The notes under the pieces: model-generated | The model's database searches: none | Told to the model about the DNA's origin: nothing | The model's input: only the letters and a program-made list of their open reading frames with translations | Translations under genes and position numbers: made by a program | Origin: Bacillota bacterium | Lineage (GTDB): Bacteria > Bacillota > UBA4882 > UBA8346 | Reading direction: 5' to 3' | Length of the DNA stretch: 64,000 bases | NCBI GenBank assembly: GCA_029776205.1 | Contig: JAKOTQ010000023.1 | Span: forward strand, 1 to 64,000 | In this document: positions 35,316 to 43,274 of the stretch, in pieces | Numbering within the stretch: position 1 is the first letter of the stretch | How the letters are laid out: every line of letters begins with the position of its first letter

Positions 35316-36206
35316 ATGAAACAGTTGAAAAGGCGGGGACTGCCCTTTGTGGCGATTATTGCAACGGTCTTGTTTTGGGGATTGTCGTATATCAGTACGA
35401 AAAGCCTGTTGGAAACGATGACGCCCTTTCAAATTGCCGCTTGCCGTTATGGATTGACCGTTATCATTCTCCTTGGGATAGGATTTGGGATGCGTTGGTT
35501 GAAACCGTTGCCGTTTCGGGAATTGCCCCGGTTAATGCTGGCAGCGTTCATCGGTATCGGGGTTTATTTTGTTTGTGAAAATTCTGGACTGAAGCTAACG
35601 ACGGCCGGAATGGGTTCTTTAATCATCGCGACAATTCCGGTGATTAATACGATAGTGACGGCGTTTTGGATGAAAAAACCCACCTCTAGTATGGTGTGGG
35701 TTGGCGTCTTGCTCTCGGTGGCGGGCGTTTTTATCATTCTCCAAGGCGGGGCCGACTTTTCCTTCCAATCTCTCTGGGGAAATCTGTTGGTGCTCGGAGC
35801 TGCTTTTTCCTGGGTTGCTTATACATTGCTTAATCAGCCGTTGAGCCGAGCCTATGATGTCTTTTCGCTCAATGCTTATCAGGCTGTATTTGGGGCTATA
35901 TTCCTGATTATTTTGGCTTGGATGGAAGGGGTGGACATGCCACGGTTTACCCCGGGGATTGCCGTTAATCTGGTGTTTTTAGCCTTTTGTTGTTCCGCGT
36001 TAGGTTATTTCTTTTACAATTATGCCTTGCGTCATTTAGGTTCCACTGTGGTGACAACTTTTATTAACTTCATTCCGGTTGTCGGCGTTTTGGGCGGAGT
36101 ATTTATTTTAGGAGAGAGTTTGGGTATTTCCCAAATTGTCGGTGGAGTCATTATTTTAACCGGCGTATTTTTGGTCAGTATGGGCGAGAGTCGAGTAACG
36201 GCGTGA
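35316..36206 (+). CDS. EamA-family (DMT) transporter, ten-helix
   Basis: The 296-residue membrane protein has two EamA repeats with about ten hydrophobic segments. The first repeat begins FVAIIATVLFWGLSYISTKSLLETMTPFQIAACRY, and the second ALGYFFYNYALRHLGSTVVTTFINFIPVVGVLGGVFILGESL. It probably exports a metabolite or amino acid; the substrate is not visible. The ATG at 35316 follows AAAGAGGA; the track's long start at 35169 has no such site. The stop is followed directly by repeat R7. Confidence 0.9.
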   Translation: MKQLKRRGLPFVAIIATVLFWGLSYISTKSLLETMTPFQIAACRYGLTVIILLGIGFGMRWLKPLPFRELPRLMLAAFIGIGVYFVCENSGLKLTTAGMGSLIIATIPVINTIVTAFWMKKPTSSMVWVGVLLSVAGVFIILQGGADFSFQSLWGNLLVLGAAFSWVAYTLLNQPLSRAYDVFSLNAYQAVFGAIFLIILAWMEGVDMPRFTPGIAVNLVFLAFCCSALGYFFYNYALRHLGSTVVTTFINFIPVVGVLGGVFILGESLGISQIVGGVIILTGVFLVSMGESRVTA

Positions 36207-36207
36207 G

Positions 36208-36303
36208 CCGTTGATAGTTGACAGTGTACAGTAGACAGTTATTAATTCTGTTGGTTTGATGGATGCCTTTTCAAACTGTTAACTGTAAACTGTCAACTCA
36301 CTG
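36208..36303. repeat. Heptamer repeat element R7, near-perfect converging pair
   Basis: The left array GTTGACAGTGTACAGTAGACAGTT (36217-36240) and right array AACTGTTAACTGTAAACTGTCAAC (36275-36298) match as complements at 21 of 24 positions, and the three mismatches fall on the variable bases of the heptamers. A 34-base core separates them. It lies between two converging genes and could serve as a terminator, though no T-run follows. Confidence 0.85.
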
Positions 36304-36307
36304 AACG

Positions 36308-36886
36308 TTATCCGTTCGCCCATTTTTCGGGGAGGGGTTCGGGCCGGTAATGGTCGATATAGTCCAGACAGGCTTCAATGTTGTCTGTGACGAAGTAGAG
36401 TTGTTGCGAATCGGGTCTGGCAAAATGCTGGTCGATGACTTCGTCGAATTGACGTAACAACGGGTCGTAATAGCCATTGATATTCAGGATGACAATGGCT
36501 TTTTGATGGTAACCGAGCTGCTTGAGAGTGATGATCTCCAAAAGTTCTTCCAGGGTACCATATCCGCCGGGTAAGGCGATGAATGCATCGGAGCGTTCGT
36601 CCATAACCGCTTCACGGGTACGTAAATCTTTGGTGACGATGAACTCGTCGCAATTTTCATAAGCGACACCTTTAATATTTAATGCTTCAGGAATAACTCC
36701 GATGACTTTACCGTGATGTTCATGCACAGCGCGTGCGGTAGCTCCCATCAGTCCGCGCATACCGCCACCGAAAAGTAGAATATCTCCGTGCTTGGCGATA
36801 GATGCTCCCAGTTGGGCAGCAGTTTCAAAGTAGATTGGGTCCAGTTCGTTACTGGACGAACTATAGACACAGATTGTACGATTCAT
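36308..36886 (-). CDS. LOG-family (TIGR00730) Rossmann protein
   Basis: The 192-residue protein is of the LOG (cytokinin riboside 5'-monophosphate phosphoribohydrolase) family, which releases a base from a nucleoside monophosphate. The signatures are LLFGGGMRGLMGATARA and the PGGxGTxxE site, LPGGYGTLEELLEI, with the paired basic and acidic residues DLRTREAVMDERSDA upstream. In bacteria lacking cytokinin, the substrate may be another purine or pyrimidine nucleotide. The ATG at 36886 is chosen over 36895 for spacing from AAAAGGA. Confidence 0.92.
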   Translation of the reverse strand: MNRTICVYSSSSNELDPIYFETAAQLGASIAKHGDILLFGGGMRGLMGATARAVHEHHGKVIGVIPEALNIKGVAYENCDEFIVTKDLRTREAVMDERSDAFIALPGGYGTLEELLEIITLKQLGYHQKAIVILNINGYYDPLLRQFDEVIDQHFARPDSQQLYFVTDNIEACLDYIDHYRPEPLPEKWANG

Positions 36887-37020
36887 CGTGATCATCCTTT
36901 TGTTTTTGAATTATTATATCATATCTTATCCTGATATTTAGTATGACTCCAATAGGTATCTGGCCATAGCGGTATTGGTTAGTTTCATCATGGGGTTGCA
37001 ATTGGAGTGTAAATCGATAT

Positions 37021-37107
37021 AAATCCTGTTAAAAACGGTTTTTTGAAAAAATTTATCATCGGAAAACCGTTGGCATTAAAGGATTTTTAGCGGTTTTACC
37101 AGGATTT
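37021..37107. repeat. Nested inverted repeats upstream of the tRNA cluster
   Basis: AAATCCTGTTAAAAACGG (37021-37038) is complementary to CGGTTTTACCAGGATTT (37091-37107) apart from a few positions, and the overlapping AACGGTTTT (37034-37042) is perfectly complementary to AAAACCGTT (37063-37071). The two pairings exclude each other. No gene is seen in 36890-37192 otherwise. Confidence 0.7.
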
Positions 37108-37132
37108 TGAATGAAATTTTTTAAATTTACTA

Positions 37133-37161
37133 TTTACAGATCGGGGTATTTTAGGTATACT
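37133..37161 (+). promoter_or_regulatory. Promoter of the tRNA cluster
   Basis: TTTACA (37133-37138), 17 bases, TATACT (37156-37161), 31 bases before tRNA-Val. Confidence 0.75.
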
Positions 37162-37192
37162 AATAAATGCGCCGCCGAGAGGTGGTAAAAAC

Positions 37193-37269
37193 GGGCGATT
37201 AGCTCAGTTGGTGAGAGCACCTGCCTTACAAGCAGGGGGCCGTAGGTTCGAGTCCTACATTGCCCACCA
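37193..37269 (+). tRNA. tRNA-Val (TAC)
   Basis: Acceptor GGGCGAT/ATTGCCC, anticodon arm CCTGC-CTTACAA-GCAGG, T arm GTAGG-TTCGAGT-CCTAC, encoded CCA. Confidence 0.97.
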
Positions 37270-37276
37270 TATTTAC

Positions 37277-37354
37277 GGAGCCGTGGTGTAGTCGGTCTAA
37301 CATGCCAGCCTGTCACGCTGGAGATCGCGGGTTCGAGTCCCGTCGGCTCCGCCA
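37277..37354 (+). tRNA. tRNA-Asp (GTC)
   Basis: Acceptor GGAGCCG/CGGCTCC with G73, anticodon arm CCAGC-CTGTCAC-GCTGG, encoded CCA. Seven bases after tRNA-Val. Confidence 0.97.
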
Positions 37355-37384
37355 TCAAAAACAAAAAGTAAAAATAAAAATAGC

Positions 37385-37413
37385 TTGACAAATAGTTGAA
37401 AACAGAATATAAT
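37385..37413 (+). promoter_or_regulatory. Internal promoter before tRNA-Phe
   Basis: TTGACA (37385-37390), 17 bases, TATAAT (37408-37413): perfect consensus within the cluster. Confidence 0.9.
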
Positions 37414-37429
37414 AGTAGTTGTCTCAAGC

Positions 37430-37505
<76 letters not shown>

Positions 37506-37525
37506 TAAAATACTTCACAAAAGAT

Positions 37526-37600
37526 GCGGAAGTAGCTCAGCGGTAGAGCATCGCCTTGCCAAGGCGAGGGTCGCGGGTTCAAATCCCGTTTTCCGCTCCA
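37526..37600 (+). tRNA. tRNA-Gly (GCC)
   Basis: Acceptor GCGGAAG with TTTCCGC, anticodon arm TCGCC-TTGCCAA-GGCGA, T arm GCGGG-TTCAAAT-CCCGT, encoded CCA. Confidence 0.96.
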
Positions 37601-37613
37601 AAAAGTTTACAAC

Positions 37614-37642
37614 GTATAGACAGGTATTTTACCTGTCTATAC
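37614..37642. terminator. Perfect 13-bp hairpin between tRNA-Gly and tRNA-Cys
   Basis: GTATAGACAGGTA-ttt-TACCTGTCTATAC. A T6 run follows only about 13 bases later, so it may be a terminator or an RNA-processing hairpin. Confidence 0.6.
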
Positions 37643-37681
37643 TTAACAGATAAGGTTTTTTAGCATAATATAAAATTATAC

Positions 37682-37756
<75 letters not shown>

Positions 37757-37774
37757 AAAAAGTTTATACGGTTT

Positions 37775-37862
37775 GCCGAAGTGGCGGAACTGGCAGACGC
37801 AAGGGACTTAAAATCCCTCGGTCCAAAAGACCGTACCGGTTCGATTCCGGTCTTCGGCACCA
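37775..37862 (+). tRNA. tRNA-Leu (TAA)
   Basis: A long tRNA with a variable arm (CGGTCCAAAAGACCG), acceptor GCCGAAG/CTTCGGC, anticodon arm AGGGA-CTTAAAA-TCCCT, encoded CCA. Pieces of its 3' end recur downstream. Confidence 0.97.
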
Positions 37863-38010
37863 ATTTTGGAAACCAGCGTATAGCGCTGGTTTTCGTGTTT
37901 TACGAAGACCGGAATCAGAACCGATGTTGCGAGCCAGGGATGGCGAGCACACCGGTACGTTCCCACGACGGGATTTCGACCGGAGGGAGAACTTCCGGTC
38001 TTCGGCACCA
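37845..38010. repeat. Direct and inverted copies of the tRNA-Leu 3' end
   Basis: TTCCGGTCTTCGGCACCA occurs at 37845-37862 (the tRNA 3' end) and again at 37993-38010. An inverted copy of the T-arm region, CGAAGACCGGAATC-a-GAACCG, lies at 37903-37923. The direct copies flank about 130 bases with no convincing gene, as would a tiny integrated element or a partial tRNA duplication. Confidence 0.8.
37871..37897 (+). terminator. Terminator of the tRNA cluster
   Basis: AACCAGCG-tatag-CGCTGGTT followed by tttcgtgtttt. Confidence 0.75.
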
Positions 38011-38020
38011 TTTATAAATT

Positions 38021-38056
38021 AAAGGTTTTAAAAGTTATATTACTTTTAAGACCTTT
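38021..38056. terminator. Hairpin, possible terminator
   Basis: AAAGGTTTTAAAAGT pairs with ACTTTTAAGACCTTT (one G-T), then cattttaacc; no clean T-run. Confidence 0.5.
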
Positions 38057-38129
38057 CATTTTAACCATAACTCATTTCGTTGTATACTTATTTCTCTTGA
38101 AAAACATTAAACTGAGATAAAACATGAAT

Positions 38130-38152
38130 GCCGCCTAAATGGGCGGTTTTTT
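38130..38152 (+). terminator. Terminator of an unidentified transcript
   Basis: CCGCC-taaatg-GGCGG followed by TTTTTT. The left arm lies in atgaatgccgcctaa, a four-codon frame. What it terminates is unclear; no gene is seen in 38011-38304. Confidence 0.65.
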
Positions 38153-38304
38153 ATTGTCTTTTTACGGGAGATTATTTTTTCTCCGGTTTTAAAACGGAAT
38201 TGATGATTATAATCAGATATCATACATTCGCCAAAAAAAGTAATTCCTAAAATTGCCCAAATAGGATAATATTATCTTTAAGAAATAAGTAAAGGCGTGA
38301 AAGA

Positions 38305-38565
38305 ATGTACGATATTGTGATAGTCGGAGGGCCGCAGGTTCAACTTTGGCACGATCAATATAAAGTATTGCTTATAGAAAAACGTACTTTTCAGGAATCG
38401 TTGTATGGAGGTTTGCAAAAATGTTGCGGCGGCCTTTTAGATCCTGATATTATTTATAAAAATATGAAAAAACCTTTTATGTATAATAAAGTTTTGCGAA
38501 AATATATTATGCAATCGGGTATTCAAAGCATAAAACAGCGGAGGTTATACGGCAGTGAGTATTGA
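38305..38565 (+). pseudogene. Remnant of geranylgeranyl reductase-family oxidoreductase
   Basis: The 86-residue frame starts MYDIVIVGG and continues YKVLLIEKRTF...GLQKCCGGLLDPD, which matches the N-terminus of FAD-dependent geranylgeranyl-reductase-like enzymes. The dinucleotide-binding GxGPAGxxxA part has been deleted (VGG-PQVQLWHDQ), and after CCGGLLDPD the frame becomes an AT-rich, unrelated tail. About 300 residues of the normal protein are missing, so it cannot work as an oxidoreductase. The tail overlaps the start of the next gene. Confidence 0.75.
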
Positions 38566-39046
38566 AAGCGTTAAACGGGAGTTTGAAGCCAATGGCTGGG
38601 ATTTGGAAGTAATTGAATTTGATGAAAGCAGTGCTACGGTAGATTTAGCTGCCAGGGTATTGGGTGTTGAGCCGGGGCGGATCGCCAAAAGCATGGTCTT
38701 TCGTTTGAAAGACCGGGATATCATGATTTTATTTAAAGGCGATGCCCGGATTGACAATCGAAAGTTCCGGGAGTGTTTTGGGGAAAAGGCCAGTCTGCTA
38801 AAGCCGGAGTTGGTGTTGGAAGTCACGGGCCATCCGGTGGGCGGAGTCTGTCCATTCGGGCTAAAACAACCGCTTACGGTTTATCTGGACCAATCACTCC
38901 AGGATTTTGACTATGTTTATCCTGCAGGCGGAACGCCCAATTCGGCGGTGAAAATCAGCGTGGATCGTTTGGCAGAACTTACCAGAGGACATTGGGTTGA
39001 TGTGTCCAAAGAATCCGAACGGCCGCAGCAGGCGGTGAATATGTGA
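38555..39046 (+). CDS. YbaK/EbsC-family aminoacyl-tRNA deacylase
   Basis: The 163-residue protein has the YbaK/ProX fold, which removes mischarged amino acids from tRNA. The core shows ARVLGVEPGRIAKSMVFRLKDRDIMILFKGDARIDNRKFRE, TGHPVGGVCPFGLKQPLTVYLDQSL and FDYVYPAGGTPNSAVKISVDRLAELT, typical of the EbsC-like group. The substrate tRNA is not determined. The start is GTG at 38555, ten bases after GGAGG, inside the tail of the oxidoreductase remnant. Confidence 0.92.
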   Translation: MSIESVKREFEANGWDLEVIEFDESSATVDLAARVLGVEPGRIAKSMVFRLKDRDIMILFKGDARIDNRKFRECFGEKASLLKPELVLEVTGHPVGGVCPFGLKQPLTVYLDQSLQDFDYVYPAGGTPNSAVKISVDRLAELTRGHWVDVSKESERPQQAVNM

Positions 39047-39053
39047 AGAACGT

Positions 39054-39365
39054 TTAGTCCATAAATTGCACGGTTTCCATATATCGCGCATAGGCCACGT
39101 TTTTTTCGACCTTAACCACCACATAGTGTTTGTTGTCATCGGTGATCAATTCGTCTCCCTTGGTGACCGGAGCGGATGAGACGGTCATTAGAAGTTTCCC
39201 CGTCTTTTCTTCGACGATTCGGTAATAGGCGTATTGCCGGGGGACGGTCCGGCTGGGTGCCGGCCGGGTATGGTCTTGATCTTTCCGAAGCAACAGCCCG
39301 GTGATGAAGAATAAGGCCGTTAATCCGATAAGCAGATAAATCAGAATTTTGCGCGGCTTGGTCAA
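39054..39365 (-). CDS. Hypothetical membrane-anchored protein, 103 aa
   Basis: The protein has one N-terminal membrane segment (ILIYLLIGLTALFFITGLLL), a Pro/Arg-rich linker (RPAPSRTVPRQ), and an extracellular domain, YYRIVEEKTGKLLMTVSSAPVTKGDELITDDNKHYVVVKVEKNVAYAR. I do not recognise the domain. The TTG at 39365 is chosen because GGGAG lies eight bases upstream; the track start is 35 residues earlier. It converges with the YbaK-like gene. Confidence 0.65.
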   Translation of the reverse strand: MTKPRKILIYLLIGLTALFFITGLLLRKDQDHTRPAPSRTVPRQYAYYRIVEEKTGKLLMTVSSAPVTKGDELITDDNKHYVVVKVEKNVAYARYMETVQFMD

Positions 39366-39639
39366 GTTGATCACTCCCGCTTTAGTTTGCCCAATCCCGG
39401 ATGTTTGATGAGGAAAATTCGGTGAAACTCTTGCTGGACCGCTGTTCGGTTTTTCTACCGTTGTCAACATCTGGAGATATCCGGCCGTATTGGATGCTTA
39501 TCACATACTGACGGCCGTCTTTTAATAGGAAGTTAATGTCTTGGCGGAAGGAGTTCGTCATTTGGTTTTGAATTGTTAAAAAAATACGTGATCCCGGGCG
39601 AAGAGGAAACGTGCCAGGGGATTGGTTGGAGGAACGGCG

Positions 39640-40221
39640 ATGAAATGGCAACAGGTTTTTGCGTGCTATAATTATCAAGGCAATACCGGTATCGGAAAAT
39701 TGCGGTACTGCCCTATTTGTGGCACGGAATGCGAACTTCAGCCCGAAAACGATCGCCTGCGTCCGGCCTGTCCCAAGTGCGGTTTTATCCAATACCGCAA
39801 TCCCAGTCCGGCGGTTTCCGTATTAATCGTCGATGACGGAAAAATCCTGTTGGGGAAGAGGGCAGGTTGGAATTTTGAAGGAGGGAAATGGTGTTTTCCC
39901 TGCGGATATATTGAATATGACGAAGATTTTCTGACGGCGGGCCGCCGTGAGGTCCGGGAAGAAACCGGCCTGGACGTGGCGATTACCGGGATAATCAATG
40001 TTGTCCACAATTTTTTTAATGAAGGATTACACACCTTGGTGGTAGTTTTGGCAGCACAGGTAAGGGGTGGAGTTCTTCAACCCAATGACGATCTTACTGA
40101 ATTGCGTTGGTTTGGTCCGGATGAACAGTTGCCGGATTTGGCATTTGAAGCGGACCGTATATTGATTGATTATTACCGCCAGGGAAAACTGACAAGGTTT
40201 ATTGACGTATATCTGGAGTGA
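39640..40221 (+). CDS. Nudix hydrolase with zinc ribbon (NudC-like)
   Basis: The 193-residue protein has an N-terminal zinc ribbon (YCPICGTE...PACPKCGFIQYRNPSPAV) and a Nudix domain with box GYIEYDEDFLTAGRREVREETGLD, which binds Mg2+ and cleaves a nucleoside diphosphate bond. Zinc-ribbon Nudix proteins include NADH and deNADding pyrophosphatases, but the NudC signature after the box is not clear, so the substrate is open. The ATG at 39640 follows GGAGG. Confidence 0.9.
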   Translation: MKWQQVFACYNYQGNTGIGKLRYCPICGTECELQPENDRLRPACPKCGFIQYRNPSPAVSVLIVDDGKILLGKRAGWNFEGGKWCFPCGYIEYDEDFLTAGRREVREETGLDVAITGIINVVHNFFNEGLHTLVVVLAAQVRGGVLQPNDDLTELRWFGPDEQLPDLAFEADRILIDYYRQGKLTRFIDVYLE

Positions 40222-40476
40222 TTCTATATTTTTCCTTGTTTTTCAGCAGTTAATCCTTTACAATTGAAACTAATGGTAAAAAATTATGCAACGCAATTAT
40301 TAAATAAAATTCAGAATATATCCAGGGTGAAATCATCTCTAGATCCCATGTCATAGACAAACGTGTGCGAGATGGGACTGTCAATAGATCCGTTAAAATT
40401 AACAGAGTTCAATTATAAGATTTATAAATTACATAATAATAACGAACATTCAGCGAAACATTGGGTAGGTGAAGTG

Positions 40477-41463
40477 ATGAAACTAAAGGGTCAACGGGTT
40501 TTAGTTACCGGCGCTGCCGGATTTATCGGATCCCATTTAGCGGAGGAACTGGTGAAGGAAGGATGTGAGGTCCGGGCTTTCGTCAGGTATAATTCAAAAA
40601 ATGATTGGGGCTGGTTGGAAACATCTGAATTGAAAAAAGAGATGGAGATTGTCGCTGGCGATATTCGTGATTATGATTCCGTTGCCAAGGCGGTCCGGGG
40701 ATGCGGTGCAGTAATGCACCTGGCAGCTCTGATTGGCATTCCTTATTCCTATGAGTCGCCATTGGCTTACATTCGTACCAATATTGAGGGAACGTATAAT
40801 GTTTTGCAAGCGTCTTTGGCAAATGAGGTTAACCGAGTAGTGGTCACCTCTACCAGTGAAACCTATGGAACTGCTCAAATAGTTCCCATTCGTGAAGATC
40901 ATCCTTTGGTTGGACAATCTCCCTATTCTGCCACTAAGATCGGGGCAGATCAGTTATCCATCAGTTATTACCGGAGCTTCGATCTGCCGGTGGCCATTAT
41001 CCGGCCCTTTAATACTTATGGGCCCCGTCAATCGGCCCGGGCAATCATTCCGACGGTGATCACTCAGATACTCAGCGGATACCCTCAGATTAGACTGGGA
41101 AATCTCAGTCCAACCCGGGATTTTAATTATGTGTTGGATACGGTGAACGGTTTTCTGAAAGTTGCTGAGAGCGACGCTGCGTTGGGACAGGTTATTAATA
41201 TCGGTTCCGGGGTGGAAACCGGATTAAGAGATGTGATTGAGACCATTGCTGCAATCATCGGTACCGGGGTTGAGATTGTCCAAGAACAGCAGCGGATGCG
41301 TCCGGATAAAAGCGAAGTAGAACGGCTGTGGTGTGACAATTCCCGGGCTTTTGAGCTGACGGGATGGAAACCACGCTATACTTTAAAAGAAGGTTTGCAG
41401 GAGACGATTGAATGGTTTCGGCAAAATCTAGGTCGATATAAAGCGGGAGTTTATAATCTCTAG
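40477..41463 (+). CDS. legB: Nucleotide-sugar 4,6-dehydratase, LegB-type
   Basis: The 328-residue extended SDR enzyme has the NAD site VLVTGAAGFIGSHLAEEL and catalytic Tyr-x3-Lys in SPYSATKIGADQL, with STSETYGTA. It matches LegB, the dehydratase that opens the legionaminic acid pathway from a GDP- or UDP-linked GlcNAc. It is the first gene of a run of overlapping genes for that pathway; ptmE downstream points to the GDP route. The ATG at 40477 follows TAGGTGA; the track start is 38 residues early. Confidence 0.88.
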   Translation: MKLKGQRVLVTGAAGFIGSHLAEELVKEGCEVRAFVRYNSKNDWGWLETSELKKEMEIVAGDIRDYDSVAKAVRGCGAVMHLAALIGIPYSYESPLAYIRTNIEGTYNVLQASLANEVNRVVVTSTSETYGTAQIVPIREDHPLVGQSPYSATKIGADQLSISYYRSFDLPVAIIRPFNTYGPRQSARAIIPTVITQILSGYPQIRLGNLSPTRDFNYVLDTVNGFLKVAESDAALGQVINIGSGVETGLRDVIETIAAIIGTGVEIVQEQQRMRPDKSEVERLWCDNSRAFELTGWKPRYTLKEGLQETIEWFRQNLGRYKAGVYNL

Positions 41464-41475
41464 GAGGCCGGACAA

Positions 41476-42615
41476 ATGATTCCTTTGAGTGTCCCTCATT
41501 TTTCAGGGAATGAATGGACTTATGTTAAAGAATGTATCGATACTAACTGGGTATCATCGGCAGGACGCTTTGTGGATCTTTTTGAAGAACGGATGGCCGA
41601 TTATCTGGGGATTGAGTATGGGGTCGCCGTGGTGAACGGTACGGCTGCAATCCATTTGGCTTTGAAGCTTACAGGGGTTGAGCCCGGAGACCGGGTGCTG
41701 GTTCCCTCGTTGACGTTTATTGCGTCGGTTAATCCGATCAAATACTGTGGTGCAGAACCGGTGTTTGTTGAGGTCAACCGGGAAACCTGGGGGATGGATC
41801 CGGCAGCAGCTGCTGCCAAGGTTGAGGAGTTGGAAGCGAAGGGTCAGAAAGTGAAAGCCATGATCGTGGTCCATCTGTTCGGGCATCCGGTGGATTTGGA
41901 TCCTTTGGTAGAATTATGCCGCCGCCATAATATATGGTTGATTGAGGATGCTACCGAAGCGCTTGGATCTGAGTATCGGGGCAAAAAAGCGGGGACTATC
42001 GGGGATATTGGTTGTTTTTCCTTTAACGGAAATAAATTGATTACAACCGGTGGCGGTGGGATGCTAGTAACCCGGGAGCAGAGTCTGGCAGAGAAAGCCC
42101 GTTATCTGTCCCAACAGGCCAAGGATGACCCTGAAAACTTTATCCACCGGGAAATCGGGTACAATTACCGTTTGACCAATATTCAAGCGGCGCTTGGCGT
42201 CGCTCAATTGGAACAGATCAATGGTTTTTTAAAGAAGAAGAAAGCCATTGCTGCTTGGTATAGCCAGGAGCTGGCTTCATTGGACGGGATTACTTTAACT
42301 CCGGAACAGCCATGGGCCAATAATTCATTTTGGTTGTATTCTATCTTGGTTGATCCCTTAAAGTTTGGCATGGGTTCTCGAGAGTTGATTCAGTATTTAC
42401 GCCGTAACGGAGTTCAATCCCGGCCGTTTTTCTATCCGGTGCACCGGTTGCCCATGTACGAGGCGTGTGACCGGACAGAAATGAAAGAAACCATGCTATT
42501 GTGGGAAGAAGGCGTTAATTTGCCCTCCAGTGTTTCCTTGACGGAAGAGGATCTTCATCGGGTTGTTGAAGTGATTCGGCAGGCCCACCTGGAAAGCATA
42601 GGAGCGGTTAGATGA
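41476..42615 (+). CDS. legC: PLP-dependent sugar aminotransferase, LegC-type
   Basis: The 379-residue DegT/DnrJ/EryC1 enzyme transfers an amino group to the 4-keto sugar made by LegB. The family marks are VVNGTAAIHLAL, PSLTFIASVNPIKYCGAEPVFVEV, the PLP Asp in WLIEDATEALGSEY, and Lys in CFSFNGNKLITTGGGGM. TAGGAGG precedes the ATG. Its stop overlaps the next start by ATGA. Confidence 0.92.
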   Translation: MIPLSVPHFSGNEWTYVKECIDTNWVSSAGRFVDLFEERMADYLGIEYGVAVVNGTAAIHLALKLTGVEPGDRVLVPSLTFIASVNPIKYCGAEPVFVEVNRETWGMDPAAAAAKVEELEAKGQKVKAMIVVHLFGHPVDLDPLVELCRRHNIWLIEDATEALGSEYRGKKAGTIGDIGCFSFNGNKLITTGGGGMLVTREQSLAEKARYLSQQAKDDPENFIHREIGYNYRLTNIQAALGVAQLEQINGFLKKKKAIAAWYSQELASLDGITLTPEQPWANNSFWLYSILVDPLKFGMGSRELIQYLRRNGVQSRPFFYPVHRLPMYEACDRTEMKETMLLWEEGVNLPSSVSLTEEDLHRVVEVIRQAHLESIGAVR

Positions 42616-43274
42616 AACCGGTAATTATTATTGGCGGTGGTGGACATGCCCGTTCAATACGGGCTTTATTGAACGGGCTGCCTAATTATGAACCGGTTGG
42701 CTATACGGCAATGTCTCCTGGTGATATGGGAGATCTGCCATATCTTGGCGACGACCGGGTTTTACCCCGTTTGTTTGCCGATGGAATTCGTACTGCAGTT
42801 CTTGGTGTAGGCTCTATCCAACCCGGTCGGTTGCGGCGGAGATTGCTTACAGATTTAATGGCTATCGGTTTCGAACTGCCGGTGATTAAGGCTGTCTCGG
42901 CAGTGGTGGCTGATGATGTCCAAATTGGGGCGGGTACGGTTCTTTTTGAACGGGCAGTGGTTAATGCCAGGACGAGATTGGGGGAAGGCGTGATTATCAA
43001 TACTGGGGCTGTAGTTGAACATGACTGTGTAGTGGGGGACTTTACTCATCTGGCGCCGGCATCGGTGTTGGGCGGGGGAGTCCGGCTAGACGCTGATGTT
43101 CATGTAGGATTGAATGCGACGGTTATTGAAAACCGGGTGATTAGTTCCAGGATATTGATTGGCGCCGGTGCGGTGGTCTGTGAGGATTGTCTTCAGCCGG
43201 GAGTATATGTCGGTGTCCCTGCCCGAAGGTTGCGGGGATGGAATGATGATGAAACGGGATGGGATAGTCGATGA
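42612..43274 (+). CDS. Sugar O/N-acetyltransferase, PglD/NeuD-like (LegH)
   Basis: The 220-residue protein has the PglD/NeuD layout: an N-terminal Rossmann-like part (VIIIGGGGHARSIRALL) and a left-handed beta-helix of hexapeptide repeats (VQIGAGTVLFERAVVNARTRLGEGVIINTGAVVEHDCVVGD), with catalytic His in VVEHDC. In context it should acetylate the 4-amino sugar from LegC. It overlaps both neighbours by four bases, so the operon is translationally coupled. Confidence 0.88.
   Translation: MKPVIIIGGGGHARSIRALLNGLPNYEPVGYTAMSPGDMGDLPYLGDDRVLPRLFADGIRTAVLGVGSIQPGRLRRRLLTDLMAIGFELPVIKAVSAVVADDVQIGAGTVLFERAVVNARTRLGEGVIINTGAVVEHDCVVGDFTHLAPASVLGGGVRLDADVHVGLNATVIENRVISSRILIGAGAVVCEDCLQPGVYVGVPARRLRGWNDDETGWDSR

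Noticed and set aside
37134-37427. 97-aa minus-strand ORF (LEPAISSVTGWHVRPTTPR...)
   Set aside because: It is antisense translation of tRNA-Val and tRNA-Asp, a common false annotation.
38120-38152. Four-codon leader peptide MNAA before a terminator
   Set aside because: No ribosome-binding site fits and no regulated gene follows closely; recorded only as a terminator.
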